Of a DNA stretch of 64,000 bases, positions 11,701 to 23,923 are shown one piece after another. This stretch comes from Paramecium pentaurelia. Its lineage: Eukaryota; Ciliophora; Oligohymenophorea; Peniculida; Parameciidae. The stretch's first letter is position 1; each line of letters opens with the position of its first letter. Where the stretch lies: assembly GCA_905183005.1 (NCBI GenBank), contig CAJJDO010000015.1, positions 756,587 through 820,586 of the forward strand. Reading direction: 5' to 3'. A program made the position numbers and the translations under genes. The notes below the pieces were generated by a model that was not told where the DNA came from, did not search any database, and saw nothing but the letters and a program-made list of their open reading frames with translations.

Positions 11701-14700
11701 ATTCTTTGGCTGAATATATATATAGTGAAAATCTATTAAGAATGCTTAATTCAGAAACATAAGAAACTGAATCTTAAGAATCATTGTTATTTTCAAGTTT
11801 ATTTCATGCAATTGAAGCTGCAAATAAAGGATTAAAGGCAGGTATTAATAGTTTAGTTTTGGATGCATCAAAATAAGTTTGGAATTTGTGTGCTAGATTA
11901 GAAGAGAGTGCATAAAATAGAAAACATTTAATTAAACCAGTATATTCATGTTTAAATTACTTAAAAGAATGTAAAGAAAAAAGTGAACCTGATTTAGTAT
12001 TACTATTAGCATAATTATTATTTAAAAGTGCTTTAGAAAATGAAGATTATAAATTAGGTGAAATGGCAGCAGATATGGTATTTGAATTAGTACCTAAGAA
12101 TATGTCAAAACCTATATGGGAAGCTAAAATGATTTTTATGAGTAAATAAGGTAAAAATGAATTATAGGCTATTGTAAATATGAAAGAAGCAGATTCATCA
12201 TTATAAGCTAAAGTTTGGATTAGATTAGCAAGAGTATCAAATAATCTTTATAAATAATATACAGCATATAATAAAGCTATTGAATTATTAAAGAAAGATT
12301 CTTCTGTTGAAATAGTTGAAGTATTAATAGAATTTTCAGAATGGTTATTGAGAAATGGTAATGAAAAACAATTGGTTATAGAGAATTTGATGTAAGCTGC
12401 AGATACATTAATAGAAATTGAAATGGAAGAAGATGAAGAAGAAGAAGAAGGAGATGAAGAATAGAATTCATCAACTATTTTTAGTAGAAGTACAAGAGGT
12501 AAAAAGTCTACAGTTTCTAAATAATCAAAACAAAAATCTAAAATGACTAAAAAAACTACTAAGAATACTGTTAAGTAAAATAAAAGCAAAGAATAAAAGT
12601 CATAAATATCAGGATAAAAATCAAGTAATTAAAGATTTTCAAGAGCTGCAAATGTTAGAACTACAACAATCAAAAGTAATAAATAAAAATCAAAAATATT
12701 CAGACCTAGAGAAGAGGAAGCTAATCCTAATAGATTAAATTGTGCTCATTATGAAAGATTAATGAGAATTCATATTATGTTAGCTATGATTGCAGATACA
12801 ATGGAATAATCTATTTAATATGCAATAGATGCTAAAGTATTCTTAATTAAAATGATTGAAATTTCATTTTAAACTATGAATGAATTTGAAGAGAATGCTG
12901 CAAAATACACTAATATTATAGATGAAAAAACAAGCAAACAACAATAATAATAACCAAAACCTTAATAATAAGATGATTTTTCACCTAGATATCTTTTACC
13001 AACTTGTATTTAAGATTGGATAAAATTATAATTCAGTAAAGAATTCTTAGAAAGAGTAAAAAGTTATGAAGATTTTAATTTTATGGGTAAATACTTATTT
13101 GACAAGGCTTAATTAACATATACTTATATAAACAATTTAATAAATATTTTTGAAAAATATGGACTTTAAATTCATAGTGTTCCAATTTTTGTTTTTTAGA
13201 AATTTTTTGTTAAGGAAATATTAAATAATTCTTATTTAGATAGATTAATTGATGTGAGGTTTAGTAAATGTTTACATTAAGTAGGATTTCATAATGAAGC
13301 AGAATAAATGTATTAATAATCTAATATTGTTAAATTTAAATTGACTGACCAAGAAAAAAAATAAATGCTTGCAAAAACTGAATCTAGTGTTTTATAGTAA
13401 AATAGATCAAGACCAGCTGACATAATGGAACAAAATCTTCCTTAGGCCAATATTATTAGTGAAATATTTATTTATACTATTCTTACTGATTTAGGCAATG
13501 AATTAATATTTTAAGGGGAAATATATAGAGCAAAAGAATTATTAGCTGAATCTCATAAACATGCTAAGATTGTTTCAGATTTAGAGTTGATGGGCAGAAT
13601 ATTATGTCTTTAAGGATAAATTGCATTTTTAGAAGGTGAATTCAGAGATTCTATTGAAAATCACAAGCTTTCTCATAAATTGATTAAAAATGTAAGTTAA
13701 TGGGAAGTTTCATCTATTGAAACATATAAAACTTTGTATAAACTAGGGAAATATGATGATATTAGATCATTTTTAAAATAAATTACAGAAGTACTCTTGG
13801 AAGTCTTAAATAAACCAAATTATTCACCAAATAAATTATAGATTTATTAAACATTAACAACTTTATACATTTTATAATCTAAAATATCAACAAAGGATTT
13901 ATTTAAAGAATTTTCCTATGAAACATTCAAATAAATTATTGATAATTTAGAGAAATCTTTAAAATGCATATAACATGGAGGATTTATGACACATTAAATG
14001 GATTTGATCTTAAATTTAGTAAATAAAATACTTATATTTGTTCGAAATAAAAATTATACTAAAATTGATCAAGTTGAAATTTATTTTAAAATTATTTAAA
14101 GGTTACAGAATTCAATTCTAAAACCATTAGAATAATAAAGTAGATCTTTATTAAAATATACACTCCTTATTGAAAAAGAATCAGAATCAATTAGATCACC
14201 AATTATGGATTTATAAGCTAAAATACGTGTAGTAATGGCTTCTTGTTTTACTGAAATGGGATTGATTAAGTGGCTACGAAAATAGATGCAATTACCTGAT
14301 CTATAAGGTTCTGATGATGACAATAATAATGATTAAGTAGAAGATAAGCCAATCGAATAATTAAGCAATTATGAACCTCTTTAGAAATTTTTAACATAAT
14401 TAACTATTAAAATATAGAGAGCAATATAGCCATTACCTTAAAGATTGGAGAGTTTTGAAAAAGCAACTGCTATATTATTATCTACTTTGAAATAATTGAA
14501 AAAAGATTCATTTTGGTATACAATTGCTGAAATTGAATTAGTGAGAGCAAAAAGATATCTAGCTATAAGTAAATAGTAATTAGATGATGTATGGGAAATA
14601 CCTCTCTAAGAACCAGATTAAATTGTTTAATTATAGTAAGATGATGACAATTAATTTGATTATAAGACTGATGCCTTATAAAGTGTGTTAAAATTGATAA

Positions 14701-16516
14701 AAGAAATTGAATCTAAAGCATTTACAGTATTGAAAGCTAAAGGAGACAACACAACTATTCCATTAGAATGGAGTATATTTGGATTTAAATAAATGAACTT
14801 TTATTTGAAAATGCTTTATGAATCTGCTTTAGATATTTTAGGAATTAAAAGTCCAGAAATATCTTATGATTATTTATGTAAGTTTTAACATTTTGCATTT
14901 TGTGAATAAATGTTTAATATGGTTAGGCAATCATTCTTTGGAAAGCATAAAATGATAGTATATATTAGATTAATCAAAATGATAAACTCTGTCTGTGGAT
15001 TTCTTAATTAAGATGCCATTAAATTATTAACTGAAGCAAATAAATTATGGGATAATTTAATGATATTTCCATTAACAGAACTTTAAGCTTAATTATAATA
15101 GAGTTCTGGATTTCTAATTATGTAGATGAGTCAAAATAAAACATGTTTATATTTAGGATATTTACATAATACAAAAACTCCTGTTTACAAAGTTTAAAGA
15201 ATTCCACTTGATTCTAAAACTCATGATTAAATGAATTAAATGAAAGCTAATTTAGATTAGATTAAAAATAATTTAATTAAAACCCCAATAATTTAATAAT
15301 AAGATTTCATAAAATTAGAGGATGACATGGAAAAAGAATACACTAAATTTTGTTAAGATGTAGAATAATTCATGAGTTTTATACCTTAATTGATAGATGA
15401 AAATATAAACACTTAAGAGGAAGTGCCTCCTCCTGTAATTGATCCAAAAGCACCTCCTCCTAAAAAAGATTAAGGAAAGTAAACTAAAGGGAAACCAGGA
15501 AAGGATGAGTTAGCTTTATATGAATCTCCTTTGGAATAAGCACCTGGTAAAATTGACACTGTAGTTTTACTTATAGATCCAAAGTTCTTTGATTATCCTA
15601 TTGAATAATTAAGTGTATTTTAGAAGATAGTTGCAATGTCAAGAGATTTTAGTATGGCTGTATATGTTAGAAGACTAAAAAGTGTTGGTTTCTAAGTTTA
15701 ATTAAATAATAGTTAAAAAGGAATAGAAAAAGACAAGTTAAAATATCTTACATACGATTTTAAGACAGAAGATTAGGATTTAAATTTGGATGAATTTAAT
15801 TTACAAAAAACATTAGGTGAAATTTAAAAAACTACACCTTAATTAAAATTTGAAGGAGTAATTATATTATTTTATATATTATTTAGACATTTTCTTAAAG
15901 TAGATTAGCATCATTGGGAGAATTACAAAAGTATGCTTAAACAGGTTCTTCTATTTTCTGGTATGGATCTCCTGGAGTGTTAAACATTTTATCATCAAAA
16001 GTAGTTGTTGACCTTTCTGAAATTAATACCTCTAAATTTTGGGTAATATTTGATAAGATGAATGCAAAAAAAAGTTTAATAGAAAAGTTCTCATCTTTAG
16101 ATCCTGATGGTGAGAAGACTCACATTTTAGAGTAGAATTTCAAAATCTCTGTATTTTTGACGCTAATTGATGTAAGTACAATTTTAACTACTTAATGGTC
16201 ACCATAAATTGTAGAATTCTTAAAAGCTTTTGAAAATTTGGTCAAATAACTAACAGAAGATATTTATGTAGCTGCATGTTTGTAAAGATATAAGGTATAG
16301 AATACTTATTATTATTTTTAGGCTCCTATTATCAAATATTAAGATGAAAATGGAAATATAATTGACAAGAAACCATAATAAGTGGAAATAAAGAAAGGTG
16401 GTAAGGTAGAACCTGTGTAAGAAACTTAAAATCTAAAGGAGATTCAAATTGATAAAAAGAGAATCTATACTCACAATTTTATATTCGTAGGATTGCCTAA
16501 TTTAAGACTGATTTGA
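8770..16516 (+). CDS. CFAP46: Cilia- and flagella-associated protein 46 (central pair C1d projection), about 2554 aa
   Basis: A giant scaffold of the C1d projection on the central-pair microtubules, needed for normal ciliary beating. Introns at 8913-8938, 15858-15886 and 16295-16321; otherwise one open frame of nearly 7.7 kb. The protein is helical throughout with TPR-like repeats. Recognisable parts include VQQGLDIISKPENKQKYGFL, YDWRCRFTWLLFYCL and LIFEGAVLIWNISLPFLNAQ near residues 130-430. Low-complexity Lys/Ser/Gln inserts lie at about 1220-1310, and a Pro/Lys-rich stretch near 2210-2240. The length fits the family (about 2700 aa in human). The first intron choice matters: it joins the short first exon to RSSFLDISQEVIIKYCEACL in the family frame. 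The stop lies only 18 nt before the next gene's ATG. Confidence 0.9.
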
Positions 16517-16534
16517 TTTATTTTATTAAAAATT

Positions 16535-16958
16535 ATGTTCACAGAGTAACCCTATTATGAGGCTAAAGTGTTTCTTAAATCCTATAATGATGCTATTGCA
16601 TGTTTAAGGTAAGATAATTGTTATAACAATTAAATAGAGACGCAGCTGAATAAAAAGCTCACCTTGAATTCTAAGAACATGTACTTTAATCACTTGCTAC
16701 AGCTCGTACAAGATAGGAGGTAGAAATTGTTAATAAATTAGCTTGATGTGAGAGATGGTTAAGTAGTGCCAGGATTAAATTTTGGGTAATCAAAGTAGAC
16801 CAAGCTTTTCCAATTTTCAAAGTATCTATTTTTCATTAAAGAATAGTCATGTGTTTGCTAAATATTTTAAAGGATTTGAAGAATATAATGGCAATTTCAA
16901 GGGTTTCTAATAGATTGTAATAGAAGGACTTAAAAAAATGAAATCAGATGTGAAATGA
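16535..16958 (+). CDS. Small four-exon protein, 115 aa, unknown function
   Basis: ATG at 16535 and TGA at 16956-16958, with three introns at 16609-16637 (29 nt), 16720-16741 (22 nt) and 16822-16846 (25 nt). Each begins GTA and ends TAG, and splicing them gives one open frame of 116 codons including the stop. The N-terminal half is a charged amphipathic helix (LRDAAEQKAHLEFQEHVLQS). The middle (DVRDGQVVPGLNFGQ) is a loop and the C-terminus is helical and basic. No family is recognised. The ATG lies 18 nt after the CFAP46 stop and in the same frame, so it could be a hidden extension of CFAP46 if a splice or recoding removes the TGA, but no suitable intron was found. Confidence 0.65.
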
Positions 16959-17256
16959 GATATGAATAATGAATATATATTTATTATCTAAAAAGATAAT
17001 TATATATAAAAAGGATAGATTTAATAATGCATATTTGAAAGAGACAATTTAATAGGATTAATTAAGGGGGGGGGGGGATATGATAAATTGAAAAAGTATT
17101 CTAGATTAATTATTGGAAAATATATGGATTGTAGGTAGAGAGGACATGATTGAATGGAAGAAATGAGAGAGACATCATGTAATTAATTGATAAATCGCTT
17201 ATTTAAATTTTGAATATCCTTTATGAGAATATCTAAAAATTATTTAAATAAATAAA
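16959..17256. other. Upstream region of ATP synthase beta, with a G12 tract
   Basis: About 300 bases without a gene. It contains a run of twelve G residues at 17066-17077, listed separately. It probably includes the promoter of the highly expressed ATP synthase gene; no defined element was seen. Confidence 0.4.
17066..17077 (+). repeat. Homopolymer of 12 G
   Basis: Twelve consecutive G residues in DNA that is roughly three-quarters A+T. It lies about 180 bp upstream of the ATP synthase beta start codon. It could form a G-quadruplex only with partners, since there is one tract. Confidence 0.95.
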
Positions 17257-18840
17257 ATGCTCACAAGGGCATTAGCCAAATAGATGCGTCTAGGTAGATA
17301 TTAAAGATAAAGAGTATAATAGGATTCTCCGCTGCTAAGAAGCAAGCAGAGACAGGCAAAGCAGCGACAACTACAACAGGATAAATCGCTTAAGTGATTG
17401 GTGCTGTCGTCGACGTACAGTTTGATGGACCTCTTCCTCCAATCTTAAATGCATTGTAAGTGTAAGGAACAAGTCATAAATTGATCTTGGAAGTGGCTTA
17501 ACATTTGGGTGATAGTAGAGTTAGAACAATTGCCATGGATTCCACTGAAGGATTGATTCGTGGTTAACCAGTTTCAGATTTAGGAGGTCCAATTACAATT
17601 CCAGTTGGTCCAGAAACTTTGGGACGTATTATGAATGTCATTGGTGATCCAATTGATGAAAGAGGCCCAATTGAAACAAAAATTAGATATCCAATTCACA
17701 GAGAAGCTCCAAGTTTTGTAGATCAAGGTAGTGGTGCTGAAATTTTGATCACTGGTATCAAGGTGGTAGATTTATTGGCTCCATATGCAAGAGGAGGAAA
17801 GATTGGATTGTTCGGTGGTGCAGGAGTAGGAAAAACAGTGCTTATTTAAGAATTGATTAATAATGTGGCTAAAGCTCATGGTGGTTATTCAGTATTTGCA
17901 GGTGTAGGGGAAAGAACAAGAGAAGGAAATGATCTTTATCATGAAATGGTTGCATCAGGAGTTATCAATTTAAGTGGTGGATCAAGATGTGCTCTTATTT
18001 ATGGATAAATGAATGAGCCCCCTGGTGCTAGAGCCAGAGTTGGTTTGACTGGTTTAACAGTTGCAGAATATTTCAGAGATGAGGAAGGAAAAGATGTGTT
18101 GCTTTTTATTGACAACATTTTCAGATTCACATAAGCATGTTCAGAAGTGTCAGCCTTGTTAGGTCGTATTCCATCAGCTGTCGGTTATTAACCAACATTG
18201 GCAACAGATTTAGGTTAATTATAAGAACGTATTACAACAACAAAGAAGGGATCTATTACATCAGTCTAAGCAATTTATGTACCTGCAGATGATCTTACAG
18301 ATCCAGCACCTGCTACAACATTTGCTCACTTGGATGCTACAACTGTGTTATCAAGAGCATTAACAGAATTGGGTATTTATCCAGCTGTCGACCCATTGGA
18401 TTCTTCATCTCGTATGATGGACCCAAATATTGTAGGTGAAAAGTAATTAACTAAAATTAAATAATATTAGACATTATACAGTTACAAGAGGAGTTTAGAA
18501 ATTATTGTAAGATTACAAATCACTTCAAGATATCATTGCCATTTTGGGTATGGATGAATTATCTGAAGATGATAAACTCACTGTTTCCAGAGCCAGAAAA
18601 GTACAAAGATTCCTTTCATAACCATTCTTCATGTCCGAAGTCTTCTCAGGAAGAAAGGGTAAATTCGTATCACTTAGCGATACTATTGCTGGATTCAGAG
18701 GTATTTTTTTATTAAAAAATATTCTAGCTTTACTTGATGGTGAAGGTGATGAATACCCAGAAAATGCATTCTATATGCAAGGAACATTTGAAGATGTCAT
18801 TGAAGAAGCTAAAAGAGTTGCTGCAGAAACCACCAAATGA
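17257..18840 (+). CDS. ATP2: Mitochondrial F1Fo ATP synthase subunit beta, 499 aa
   Basis: The catalytic subunit of the mitochondrial F1 sector, making ATP from ADP and phosphate in the matrix. The N-terminus MLTRALAKQMRLGFSAAKK is a basic, hydroxylated targeting peptide, created by splicing the 29-nt intron 17294-17322. Two more introns lie at 18443-18470 and 18701-18727. Motifs: P-loop GLFGGAGVGKTVLIQ near 174-188, ERTREGNDLYHEM, LLFIDNIFRFTQ (Walker B), LGRIPSAVGYQPTLATDLG and SSSRMMDPNIVGEK. The last intron restores GFRALLDGEGDEYPENAFYM, matching the family. Length is normal. Codon use has relatively many CAA, CTC and GTC codons compared with neighbours, as expected for a strongly expressed gene. 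Confidence 0.97.
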
Positions 18841-18911
18841 AAAATAATATATACATTATAACAATTAGAATATTTTGTTTCCCACTCTTTCTTCCTTATT
18901 TTTAGAAATTA

Positions 18912-20422
18912 ATGTATTTTAATATTAATTAAACATCATCATCTCGCTTGGATAATTCTGGTTTAAGACTTAAACTCTCAAAGTAATATGAATAACATAC
19001 TATTCCTCCTGTTGAGAATTAAAAAAGCACTCTAAATAAATTAAACTAAACTTAAAGTTTAAGTACACTTATTAGAGATAAAAAATCCTCTATTTCCAGA
19101 TAGATTTCTTAGAATAATCCATTTATTAATACAAGTGTTAGAACTAATACGCCTAAATCTACTCATCCATCATATTAGGTAATCTACTTATATATAAATA
19201 AGGGTTACTTTTTTGCCAAATCAAAAGAGTAAAATAGGGTACAACTAACCTAATTAATTAGCAAAACCTTACAATAAAGTTATAGTAAGACAAACAATAG
19301 CTTAATTAAGGATAATTCTTTTAGATTAACAAACAAATCTAAGACTGATAGAAAATATAATTTACTGTCTCTAGATCAGAATAAATATATACAAAAACCT
19401 AAAACAGAGAAAGTAGCAACTATTGATAGAATTTAAACCAATAGCAATCAAATTCTTAATTAAAAACAACCATTAAATATTCATTTGAGTTTAGATGACT
19501 TTGTTACTTAAGTTAAGGTACCAAATTCCTCAAAGAGCAATTAATATATATCTCCATTTAAATAAACAAAATCACTTTCACCAAAAAATAGAATTTTATC
19601 TACTACAAGAAGTAATATAAGAATCTATTTTAGAAAATATTTATTATGTTAGCTCTATGATAGAAGCTGTCAACGGAGCATATGATTCTCTCAGTTAGTT
19701 ATATAGAGACCATGCCTTATAAACATATAATAGCATAGGTTTCTGCTTAAATTAAACAGAACCGATTATTAGTAGTATCCAAAAGAAAATAGTAAATTTA
19801 CCACAAAAAAATAGCAAATGTAGTTTTTTGATACGATTTAGTTCATAAAACTGTGGTATTTGATCTTGATGAAACTCTAATTCATTGTAACGAAAATTAG
19901 AATATAAAATCTGATGTTTATTTACCAATTACATTTCCTTCTGGTGACACAGTTTCAGCAGGAATCAATATTAGACCTTGGGCTAAATAGATTTTAAATC
20001 AATTATCAGAAGTTTGTGAAGTTGTAGTATTTACAGCTTCACATTAATGTTATGCTTCTTAAGTGATTCAATTTCTTGATCATAAGAAAATCTTAAGTGC
20101 CCAATTATTTAGAGAGAGTTGCATTGTGACTAATGATGGAGTGCATATTAAAGATCTTAGAGTATTAGGTAGAGATATGAAAGATATTGTTTTGATTGAT
20201 AATGCAGCATATAGCTTTGGGTATCATATTGAGAATGGAATTCCAATAATTCCATTTTATGATAATAAGGATGATAAGGAATTAAAGTTATTATATGATT
20301 TTTTAATCTCTGATGTTTTACCTGCTTATGATTGTAGGAAAATACTTGAAGAAACTTTCAAATTGAGAGAGTTTCAGAATTATAATAGTCCTAAAGTAGC
20401 AATTGAAAAATTATATTGTTGA
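18912..20422 (+). CDS. SCP/FCP1-type HAD phosphatase with long N-terminal tail, 488 aa
   Basis: The C-terminal 200 residues are an RNA-polymerase-CTD small-phosphatase domain: DLDETL at 303-308 gives the nucleophile D303 and acid D305. These are followed by INIRPWAKQIL, VVVFTASHQCYASQV, LFRESCIVTNDGVHIKDL and the metal-binding end DIVLIDNAAYSFGYH. Such enzymes remove phosphate from serine in Pol II CTD or other proteins. The first 240 residues are Ser/Asn/Gln/Lys-rich and presumably disordered. Two 22-nt introns at 19612-19633 and 19820-19841 are required; the second removes an in-frame TGA and yields LPQKNSKFHKTVVFDLDETL. The substrate cannot be told from sequence. Confidence 0.9.
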
Positions 20423-20575
20423 TAAGAATTTATTAATTTTTATATTTGATGATTAATTTTATCAATAAAATATTCTCTCATAAAAGACTTGAATGTATTT
20501 AATTATAATTTATATTCAATAAACATTGAGCATTAATCCTTTGTAATTCTGACCATTAATTATAATAAATTCATA
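20423..20575. other. Short intergenic region
   Basis: About 150 bases between two plus-strand genes; nothing recognisable. Confidence 0.4.
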
Positions 20576-21978
20576 ATGTAAGAAGAATTGAGATTAAATT
20601 ACTAAGATCAATTTTCTGATTGTTCTGATGAAGATGAGGATGTTGAAGACTGTAGAAATTATGCAATTGGTTGTTTTCATCCTGTATTTGTTGGAGAAGT
20701 GTTTCATGGAAGATATGTTACAATTTAGAAGCTAGAATTTGGCCATCTTTCGACTATATGGTTGGCTAAAGATTTTAAGACAAATAATTTTGTTGCTCTT
20801 AGATTTTAAAGAAGTGCTCCTAGATTTCAAGAGGCTGTATTATTAAGAAAATAAATAGGCATTAAATGAAATTGAGATTCTTCAGACTATTCACAAAAAA
20901 TCAAAATTTATCAATATTGTTAAATTATTGCATGTCTTTTTACATAAAGGTCCATTTGGACAACATTATGTATTAGTGTTTGAGATGTTGGGTGTAAATT
21001 TATTAAGAATATCTCATTCAACAGAAGATAGGGGATTGAATTTTGATCAATGCAAATCAATTATCAAGCAGATTCTCATAGCATTAGACTTTTTACATAG
21101 AGAATGTGGAATTATTCATGCTGATTTAAAACCAGAAAATATTCGAGTTTGTTTAACTAATGAATAAGTTAAAGAATTGGTTGATAAAGGATAGATTACA
21201 TAACGATAACAATTCTAAGATAATATTAAACATTATTAAAAGTAATCTTCATCAGACAAAAAGAAAGAAAAAAGAAAGAGATAGAAAGAAAAGAAAAAGT
21301 TATAATGTATAAAGTAGAAATTATAATGGATGGTGGGTTTAGATAAAAGGTAGAATAGTTAGATAAATGTAGAATATTTTAAGTAAAGATTGTGGACTTT
21401 AGTAAGGCTTGTTGGATTAATCATCATAACAATGATAAGATTCAAACATTGTAATACAGAGCTCCTGAAGTGATTATGGGATAGTTTTATACAACATCTG
21501 CTGATATATGGAGTTTAGCTTGTATTGCATTTGAATTGATTACTGGAGACAGTTTATTTGATATTGAAAATGATGATGAATTAACACATTTAGCTTATAT
21601 CTAATAAGTTTTAGGTCCATTTCCTATTGAATTTACATGTGTTGGAAAAGATTGTAAAAAGTACTTTTCACATAATGGAGTGTTGAAACACTTCAAGGTG
21701 AGTGAATACTATACTTTGGAATAAATCTTAGTTTAGAAGTAAGAATATTGAAAATAAAGAGATACTAGATTAATAAAGTAGAAGCAAATTAATTTGCAGA
21801 TTTTTTATAACCTATGTTGAATGTAATACCTTATAAAAGAGCTACAGCTTCATAAATGCTGAAACATCCTTGGATAAGTAAATAATAATTTAAATTTTAT
21901 TATTTTGTTGAATAAATATTTATAGATGATGAACATGAAATTGATGAAGAAGACTTAATTAATAATCATTTTTTATGA
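20576..21978 (+). CDS. SRPK-like protein kinase with degraded catalytic motifs, probable pseudokinase, 442 aa
   Basis: The fold is that of SR-protein kinases: FHPVFVGEVFHGRYVTIQKL, a spacer of about 40 Lys/Gln-rich residues between the kinase lobes, ADIWSLACIAFELITGDSLF, and an end VEANQFADFLQPMLNVIPYK. Introns at 20837-20858, 21314-21342 and 21739-21761. Catalysis looks impaired. The glycine loop reads EFGHLS instead of GxGxFS, the ATP-anchoring lysine is Arg76 (VALRFQ), and the magnesium motif reads D257-F258-S259 instead of DLG/DFG. HADLKPEN keeps Asp176 and Asn. SRPKs normally phosphorylate RS domains of splicing factors; this copy may act by binding only. The second intron call is the least certain because the spacer has no conserved sequence to guide it. 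Confidence 0.85.
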
Positions 21979-22037
21979 TATTCAATAATAATTAATTATC
22001 ACATATATCAATTGTCATTTATTAATCTAAATCTATT

Positions 22038-23885
22038 TCAATGATAAAATTGATTTTTCTCTCCTTAAATAATAGATAATTCATTTAAATCAATATCCCA
22101 TTTATCTTTTTACTTTTCATGTTCTTTACCTTATTTTTTTATTTGAGAATTAGGTAAATTATATCTATGATTGATTTCACATTAACCAGAAACTTAAAGA
22201 TTATGATAATGTAAGGTAAAGTAATCTAAAGGATCACTATATGATTTTGCATGCCAAATAGGTTTAGTTTTTATGCATTTTTTGGGATCCATAAGTTACT
22301 TTTTTTTAAAATTATTCATCTTTAAATTATATTCAATAAATAGATCTTTTGCAGTATTTAATAAAAATTATTTGCATTCTTATTAACTCATTAAAGATTA
22401 ATAAGGTTCTAAAATATTACTAATCTTTTTTTTGGATTTTGATTAAGGATCTGAGTCATCAAATTTTCTATTATCAGGTGAAGGATCATCAACTGGATCT
22501 TCTAATATACTAATATGTTATTCAGCTTCATCAAGATCCTTTTCAAAATCAGTTAATATTTTAGTATTTGATACTGGAGGTGGTGTAGGTTATAAATTTT
22601 TAGCTTGTTCTTTTAATTAAAATGATAAATTTAAATTAATCTTTCTTTTATTTTTTAGAAAATCAATATAATTTCCAAATTAAGTTCTATAATATTAAGT
22701 TTCAGTCTATAATTATTCTATTTTTTAATCTCTTATTTTAATTCCCTTTATTATTTATTCATTATAATTATAACATTCATTTATCTTTTTTTCCATTTCA
22801 TCTTTTATTTATATTAAAAATGCTACTTTATTTTTCTCTTTTTCAAATAATTCTTTATATCCTTTTAATAAAACTTCAGTTTTTGATAATTTCTCTTAAT
22901 AAAATCCTCTAAAATATTTAAATCTATTTAAGTACCTTTCATTATTAGTCAAATATTTCATATTACTTGGTTATTATTATTAGAATCCAGTCAAATCAAA
23001 TTAATTTTATGGACCTTTTTCATTTGAAACTTGATTCAAATTTTAATTCTAAAAGACTTGATAATGATATGATAGATTATCATCAGAATGACCTGAATCA
23101 TCATTATAAATAGTGTCTTATTTTTATAGAGATTTAGTTACTTTTCATCTTATAATATGCTAAAGGACTTCTTAAAATAATTTTTTTTTAAATTTATTCT
23201 CTATATAAATTCTAATAGTAAAAACATCATATATACTTGATTTAGGTCTCTAAGTAATTTATTCTATTCTTGTAAATTCTGTGATTCTTGAGATAGTTTA
23301 TTTAAAATTTATCTAGTAGATTCTAATTCTTCATGTAATCGTAATGATTACTCATGTGGTGTTAGAATCTCTCTAATTTTTACCATCTATCCATTATCAA
23401 TTAAACCTCTATTTTTCTCAATGTCTTAAATTGTATATTCTTTATCTTAGATGCATCTTCTCAATTCAGCTAGCTTTTCTTCTAATTCAACAATTAGATC
23501 TTTATAAAACGCTTAATTTTCTTCAGATATTTGCTATGACAACAAAACCTTTAATGTTTTATTGAAATACTTACCTTATTTTGAGCTATATTTCTTTCAT
23601 CTATCAATTTATCCATTTATTTTCTAAGCATTTCATTTTCTTCATGTAATTTCATTTACAATTGAATAGTTTCTATTTATTCACTAGAATTTGTTGAATT
23701 AGTTGAATTATTTAGACTTATTTAATATTAAAGTATTTATACTTTTGTTTAAGTGTTAAACGAAGAATTTCTTTATTCAATTTTAATGCTTTTTCCATAT
23801 CCTTCAATTAATCTTATAATTGTTTGTTTTCCTCTTATAAATATTGAATCTTAGCATATTGACGATTAGCCACAAATTCACTCAT
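22038..23885 (-). CDS. Coiled-coil protein, 581 aa, unknown function
   Basis: ATG at 23885 and TGA at 22038-22040; introns 23717-23742, 23549-23574, 23212-23236 and 23117-23141. The N-terminal 230 residues are coiled coil (for example DLIVELEEKLAELRRC, ELESTRQILNKLSQES). An acidic/Gln-rich linker and a second coiled coil follow (YKELFEKEKNKVAFLIQIKD). A Pro-rich patch QPTPPPVS and a C-terminal globular-looking part with IWHAKSYSDPLDYFTLHY complete it. No catalytic motif or membrane span. The convergent kinase gene ends 59 bp away, and the ATG is only 38 bp from the divergent LACTB2-like gene. Probably structural; no family recognised. Confidence 0.75.
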
Positions 23886-23923
23886 CTAAACTCCAAAAAT
23901 GGGGTCTGTCATTATTTTTATTT

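Noticed and set aside
12248..12589. Minus-strand open frame with a serine run
   Set aside because: Antisense of a Glu/Asp-rich stretch of CFAP46, which is continuous on the plus strand.
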